A program made the position numbers and the translations under genes. A stretch of DNA of 64,000 nt, from contig NZ_BMRO01000020.1 in the NCBI RefSeq assembly GCF_014648675.1, forward strand, positions 62,652 through 126,651. The letters are read 5' to 3'. Below are positions 60,381 to 64,000 of this stretch, piece after piece (position 1 is the first letter of the stretch; each line of letters starts with the position of its first letter). The notes beneath the pieces are model-generated. The model made no database searches and was not told the origin of the DNA. It saw only the letters and a list, made by a program, of their open reading frames with translations. This DNA comes from Actinomadura livida (GTDB taxonomy: Bacteria; Actinomycetota; Actinomycetes; Streptosporangiales; Streptosporangiaceae).

Positions 60381-62767
60381 TCCTCGTAGATCACGAGAGC
60401 CTCCGACCGGAGCTCGACGGACCGCGGATCGTCGTAGCGGGCGAGGACCGTCAGCGCCTCGGTCACGTGCAGCTCGCCCATGTCGTGATCCCCGGCCGCC
60501 GTCAGGGCGTCGCCGAGACGCAGGAGGCTCTTCCCGCGTTTCCACTCGTCGCCCACCATTCCGTGCACCGCGGCGGCGCGGCGGTGGAAGTCCACGGCCT
60601 CCGGCAGCCTGTCCAGCGCCCGGTACGCGCGGCCGGTGCCGTCCAGGGCCATCGCCTCCCGGCTCGGGTCGCCCTCGCGGCGGAACGTCACGGCGGCCTG
60701 CTGGGTCGAGACGAGCGCCTCGTCGGGCAGCCCGGCGGCCAGCTGCGCCTTGCCCAGGTACAGCAGCGCCGTCCCCTCCCACAGCGGGTTGTCCATGTGG
60801 CGGGCGATCGACACGGCCTCGTCCGCCGCCGCGAGGGCCTGCGCCGCGTCACCGCGCCGGCGTGCGAGCAGGCTGAACGCCGTCAGCACCATCGACTCGT
60901 AGAGCCGGTCGCGCATGTCCCGGAACGCGGTCAGCGACCCGGTGAGCTCCTCCTCCGCGTCGTCGTGCCGTCCCAGCTGGCAAAGGGCATAGCCGAGGCT
61001 GTAGCGGACGGTCGCGGTCCAGTACGGGTCATCGAGGTCGCGGACGATCGTCAGCGCCTGCCCCAGCACCGAGCGCGCGTCCTCCGGCTCGTGCGCGAAC
61101 AGGTGGACCCAGCCGAGCCCGTTGAGGGTCTTGGCCATGCTCAGCGGGTCGTCCAGCTCGCGGTGGATGCCCAACGCCTCGCGGTGGTACTGCTCGGCGT
61201 CGTCGAGCTGCAACGTCATCCGGGAGAGGCGGCCGAGGCTCTCGCACAGTGCCGCCTCGCCCTCCCGGAAGCCGAGGGTCCGCGCGGCGGACAGCCCCGT
61301 CAGGGCCGTCTCGCGCCAGTCATGGACGTGGTTGTAGGTCGCGTAGATCCGTTCGAGGACGATCGAGAGCCGCCACGCCAGTTGCAACTGCCCGGTGTCC
61401 GCCGCCGCCTGGACGGCCCCCGCGAGGTTCTGCTTCTCCTGCGCGTACCACTCGGCGGCCTGCTTGCGGCCGGTGAACCTCACCCGAGGCGCGTCCGCGG
61501 GCGGATCGACGGTGAACAGGAGGGTCGTGTCATGGGCGATGGACAGCGCGCACTCGTAAGCGCCGTGCAGGTACCAGGCGCACACGCGCCGCACCGCGTC
61601 GAGCTGCTCGCCCTGGGGGATCTCGTACCTGGCCCTGTCGACCGCGTAGGCGCGCAGCAGGTCGTGGAACCCGTAGCGGCCGGATCCCCGGTTCTCCAGC
61701 AGGTAGGCGCCCGCCAGTACGTCGAGCGGGCCGCGCACCCGGTCGCCGGGCCCGGACAGGACCGCCGCCACCGCCTCGCTGAACTCCCCGCCGGGATGCA
61801 GCCCGAGGAGGCAGAACAGGCGGGCGGCGGCCGGCGGAAGGGCGCGGTACGACCAGGCGAAGACGGTCCGGACCGCCTCGGCCTCCTCCTCGTCGCCGGT
61901 GGACAGCGCGTCCCACAGCGACGACTCGTCCCGCAGGTCCGCGATCAGCTCGCCGAGCGGCATGCCGGGGCGGCTCGCCGCGCGCTCGGCGGCGATGCGC
62001 AGCGCCAGCGGCAGGTGGGCGCACAGCCGAGCCAGTTCGGCGAGCTCCTCCGGGTCGTCACCGGACCGGTAGTCCGCCGTCGTCTCGGTGAGCAGCGCGA
62101 CCGACTCCTCTTCCGAGAGCGTGCCGAGGATCGTCCGCTTCGCGGGGGCGCGGATCAGGAGCCCCGACATGCTGCCGCGGCTCGTCACGATCGCCAGGCT
62201 ATGCCCCATTCCCGGAATGAGGGGCCGGACCTGTGCGGCCGTCCCCGCATTGTCGAGAATGACCAGCATGTGGCGGTCAGAGAGAATTGTTCGGTACAGG
62301 CTGGACTTGGCCGCCACGTCGTTCGGGACGGCGGACGCGGGAACGCCGAGCGCGAGCAGGAAACCCTCAAGCGCCTGATCCGGCGTGACCGGAATGCCGG
62401 GGTCGTAACCCCGGAGATCGACATAGAGCTGGCCGTCCGGAAACTCGTCGCGCACCCGGTGCGCCCAGTGCAGCGCCAGCGATGTCTTCCCGACCCCGGC
62501 CGTCCCCGCGATCACATAGGCGACGACGCCGCCGTCCGCGCCCTCCCGCCGGGCGGTGAGCAGGTCGTCCAGGCGCCCGAGGTCGGCCCGGCGGTTGACG
62601 AAGACCCGGACGCCGCGCGGTAATTGCCGCGGTGCGGTGTGGGTGCCGCGGCCGTAGTGGAAGTGGATCCCGCCGCTGATATCGCGGGCTTGCACGACAT
62701 CGCTCGCGCTGCCCGACATGGTGGAACGAGTACCGGGCTCGGCGGGATCATGATGGCTGTCCGACAT
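60371..62767 (-). CDS. NB-ARC/TPR STAND protein (NLR-like)
   Basis: A protein of 798 residues. The N-terminal stretch VVQARDISGGIHFH (residues 24-37) is a short motif shared by many actinobacterial NB-ARC, caspase and trypsin effector proteins. The NB-ARC domain (about 55-370) has Walker A IAGTAGVGKTSLALH (residues 86-100), Walker B LVILDNAG, and the LPLALRIAAERAA segment. A winged helix follows, then about eight TPR-type repeats (LGWVHLFAHEPEDARSVLGQ and similar) to the C-terminus. No effector domain is attached. STAND proteins oligomerise on sensing a ligand; defence or regulation are possible. ATG 62767 or GTG 62782. Confidence 0.9.
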   Translation of the reverse strand: MSDSHHDPAEPGTRSTMSGSASDVVQARDISGGIHFHYGRGTHTAPRQLPRGVRVFVNRRADLGRLDDLLTARREGADGGVVAYVIAGTAGVGKTSLALHWAHRVRDEFPDGQLYVDLRGYDPGIPVTPDQALEGFLLALGVPASAVPNDVAAKSSLYRTILSDRHMLVILDNAGTAAQVRPLIPGMGHSLAIVTSRGSMSGLLIRAPAKRTILGTLSEEESVALLTETTADYRSGDDPEELAELARLCAHLPLALRIAAERAASRPGMPLGELIADLRDESSLWDALSTGDEEEAEAVRTVFAWSYRALPPAAARLFCLLGLHPGGEFSEAVAAVLSGPGDRVRGPLDVLAGAYLLENRGSGRYGFHDLLRAYAVDRARYEIPQGEQLDAVRRVCAWYLHGAYECALSIAHDTTLLFTVDPPADAPRVRFTGRKQAAEWYAQEKQNLAGAVQAAADTGQLQLAWRLSIVLERIYATYNHVHDWRETALTGLSAARTLGFREGEAALCESLGRLSRMTLQLDDAEQYHREALGIHRELDDPLSMAKTLNGLGWVHLFAHEPEDARSVLGQALTIVRDLDDPYWTATVRYSLGYALCQLGRHDDAEEELTGSLTAFRDMRDRLYESMVLTAFSLLARRRGDAAQALAAADEAVSIARHMDNPLWEGTALLYLGKAQLAAGLPDEALVSTQQAAVTFRREGDPSREAMALDGTGRAYRALDRLPEAVDFHRRAAAVHGMVGDEWKRGKSLLRLGDALTAAGDHDMGELHVTEALTVLARYDDPRSVELRSEALVIYEDQG

Positions 62768-62905
62768 GCGACCACCCGTCACTCAGCGGCGTTTCCAGAC
62801 TACGGTGCCCGACCCCGCCGGCGAATACGGCCCCGAGGCCAGCTAAGGACACCTGGCCGTGCGAACTTCGAGGCTTCGCGGGGCCTTTACAAAAGGCAGA
62901 CCCTC

Positions 62906-63078
62906 GGCAACGGCGTCGGCCCCACCTCCGAAGTGCACGCGCTCGCGTGCGTCCTGTGCGACGTGCTCAACGGACGTCCCGGAGGAGATCGAGTCGCCAC
63001 CGCCCGGACGGCGCGGCAGAGATGCTCGCCGACCTCGACGCCTACCTCGCCCGCCTTTCCCCGCCTGCTCGACGTAGG
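62906..63078 (+). pseudogene. Remnant of a Ser/Thr protein kinase C-lobe
   Basis: One frame reads GPTSEVHALACVLCDVLNGR, like the kinase F-helix segment (S/D-V-Y/H-A-L-G-C-V-L-x-E-x-L-T-G-R). A second frame, after a shift, reads HRPDGAAEMLADLDAYLARL, like the C-terminal end of such domains (R-R-P-S/D-A-x-E-x-L-x-x-L). The catalytic region is absent. It lies in the gap between the STAND gene and dksA, with no start codon context, so it is a relic. Confidence 0.45.
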
Positions 63079-63141
63079 ACGATGACCGCGGTGTTTCAGG
63101 TGACCCCGGGTTTCAGGTGACCGTTTTGTGACTTTGGTGTT

Positions 63142-63480
63142 TCAGGTGGCGGCGCAGGTGATGCAGGTGCGGGCGGTTGGGCGGGCCTCCAGGCGTCCTG
63201 GTGCGATCGGGCCGCCGCAGCGTTCGCAGGTGCCGTAGGTGCCGCCGCGGATGCGGCGCAGCGCGTCCTCGATATCGGCCAGACGCTCGCGGGCTCGGCT
63301 CAGCGACGCCTCGACCCGGGCGCGTTCGAAGGCGATGGTGGCGCCTTCCGGGTCGTGCTCGTCGTCCGCGTTGGCGTGTGCCGACGCCTCGACGACGCCG
63401 TCCCAGTCGCCGCTCAGCGACGCCATGAGCTTGAGCGTGTCGGCGCGGTCCGCGATCAGCCGATCTTCCGCCGTGGTCAT
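63142..63480 (-). CDS. DksA/TraR-family zinc-finger protein
   Basis: A protein of 112 residues: a coiled-coil helix pair (MTTAEDRLIADRADTLKLM... through RARERLADIEDALRRIRGG) and the zinc finger CERCGGPIAPGRLEARPTAR with CITCA. In proteobacteria such proteins enter the RNA polymerase secondary channel; actinobacterial versions are small and less studied. GGAGGTGAG precedes the ATG, and a repeat of the stop region follows. It is divergent from rpoB, its likely functional partner, at a distance of 334 nt. Confidence 0.88.
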   Translation of the reverse strand: MTTAEDRLIADRADTLKLMASLSGDWDGVVEASAHANADDEHDPEGATIAFERARVEASLSRARERLADIEDALRRIRGGTYGTCERCGGPIAPGRLEARPTARTCITCAAT

Positions 63481-63681
63481 CTCACCTCCAACGTCTCCGT
63501 GCCGCAGCCCATTCCGGACCAGGCCGTTCGGCGCGATGCCGTCCGGCGGTGCCACGGAAGACCGAGTGAGTTCGCTGTGGCCGGATCTGCCGTCCCCCAC
63601 TTTCGGGGGGGCGGCTTGACGGATGCCGGGTCGGCATGCGATTCTGGCTGCGGGATCAAGGTTGACGGTTAATGTAACGTG

Positions 63682-63711
63682 TGGACATTTGTCTGCCGCT
63701 TGGCCTATGCT
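63682..63711 (+). promoter_or_regulatory. Candidate promoter of rpoB
   Basis: TGGACA and TATGCT are separated by 18 nt, giving a 5-prime leader of about 95 nt before the TTG start. The 334-nt gap 63481-63814 between dksA and rpoB otherwise shows a short inverted repeat near 63622 and no gene. Other sites are possible. Confidence 0.4.
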
Positions 63712-63814
63712 GCCTCTTCGCGCTCGCCTTGGTCATCCCGCTCCTCCGTGATGGTCGTGATGCCGTCTGGCGTGCGTGTCTTCAGTCCGCCGCGATCCCT
63801 CGGAAGGACATTTG

Positions 63815-64000
63815 TTGGCAGTGTCGCGCAACACCTCCGCCGTGCCCGCCGGTCCCCGCCGCGCGTCTTTCGCGCGCATCAAGGAGCCGCTTGAGGTTCC
63901 CGACCTCCTTGCTCTGCAGACCGACTCCTTTGACTGGCTGCTGGGCAACGAGAGGTGGAAGGCCCGGGTCGAGGCGGCCCAGAAGGCCGGAAGTAAGAGC
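63815..64000 (+). CDS. rpoB: RNA polymerase beta subunit, first 62 codons (runs off the window)
   Basis: The N-terminus of the beta subunit: MAVSRNTSAVPAGPRRASFA, then RIKEPLEVPDLLALQTDSFD and WLLGNERWKARVEAAQKAGS. The K-E-P-L-E-V-P-x-L-L-A-L-Q-T-x-S-F-x-W-L-L-G-N block is diagnostic of actinobacterial RpoB. It starts at TTG with GGAAGG seven bases ahead; a GTG two codons later is less well placed. rplJ and rplL are not directly upstream, though in mycobacteria too they are separated from rpoB. Confidence 0.95.
   Translation, partial: MAVSRNTSAVPAGPRRASFARIKEPLEVPDLLALQTDSFDWLLGNERWKARVEAAQKAGSKS

Overview
The window is a GC-rich actinobacterial chromosome segment, most likely from a Streptosporangiales genome of the Actinomadura/Thermomonospora type. 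The grounds are very high GC in third codon positions, many GTG and TTG starts, frequent GTGA stop/start overlaps, mycothiol synthesis (mshB), the XRE/DUF397/HATPase regulator set typical of filamentous actinomycetes, and several Ser/Thr kinases, including broken ones. The genus is inferred from gene content only.

Layout. 1-6 kb: a truncated gene, an arginase-family hydrolase, the sdhCAB operon closed by a strong hairpin, and a receiver-PP2C phosphatase. 6-12 kb: a heterodimeric ABC exporter and an S9 peptidase. 12-18.5 kb: a membrane Ser/Thr kinase, mshB with a small membrane protein, an LCP enzyme, rocD divergent from an Lrp-type regulator, and rraA. 18.6-22 kb: two secreted proteins, the first behind a hairpin that contains its Shine-Dalgarno site.

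22-30.2 kb is the most unusual block. It is a four-gene minus-strand cluster: a CU044_2847/Trypco1-type small protein, a trypsin-like peptidase with a VMAP-type C-terminus, a MoxR AAA+ ATPase, and a 1693-residue protein. The large protein joins an SAV_2336-like N-terminus and a degenerate vWA domain to three EccC/FtsK-like modules and two EccA-like AAA modules, nearly all with broken Walker motifs. I read it as a vWA-MoxR-VMAP ternary conflict (defence) system whose vWA partner has taken in type VII secretion ATPase modules as a pseudo-ATPase scaffold.

30-44 kb: mixed accessory genes (MmcQ-like, a polytopic membrane protein, an XRE/DUF397 pair/HATPase locus, a secreted protein-lipoprotein pair followed by a kinase relic, an oxidoreductase, hydrolase, methyltransferase, crotonase and polysaccharide deacetylase) leading to fdxA-dapC. 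From memory, mshB, its membrane neighbour, fdxA and dapC lie close together in Mycobacterium; here about 28 kb of mostly accessory genes separates them. 44-48 kb: a tight five-gene operon (DUF4178, DUF2617, DUF4247, DUF350, spermidine-synthase-like membrane protein).

48-57 kb: a MerR/acyl-CoA dehydrogenase divergon, a Doc toxin with a ribbon-helix-helix antitoxin, a Trk/Ktr potassium system, a VOC protein, a TetR/DHFR-like divergon with duplicated operators, a kinase, and two frameshifted genes. 57-64 kb: a DksA fragment, an I36-type inhibitor, a coupled peptide/DUF6879/dioxygenase/GNAT operon with a clear sigma-70 promoter, an NB-ARC/TPR STAND protein, a kinase relic, an intact DksA/TraR protein, and the first 62 codons of rpoB. 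rplJ-rplL are not next to rpoB, so whether this is the housekeeping copy or a second rpoB cannot be settled here.
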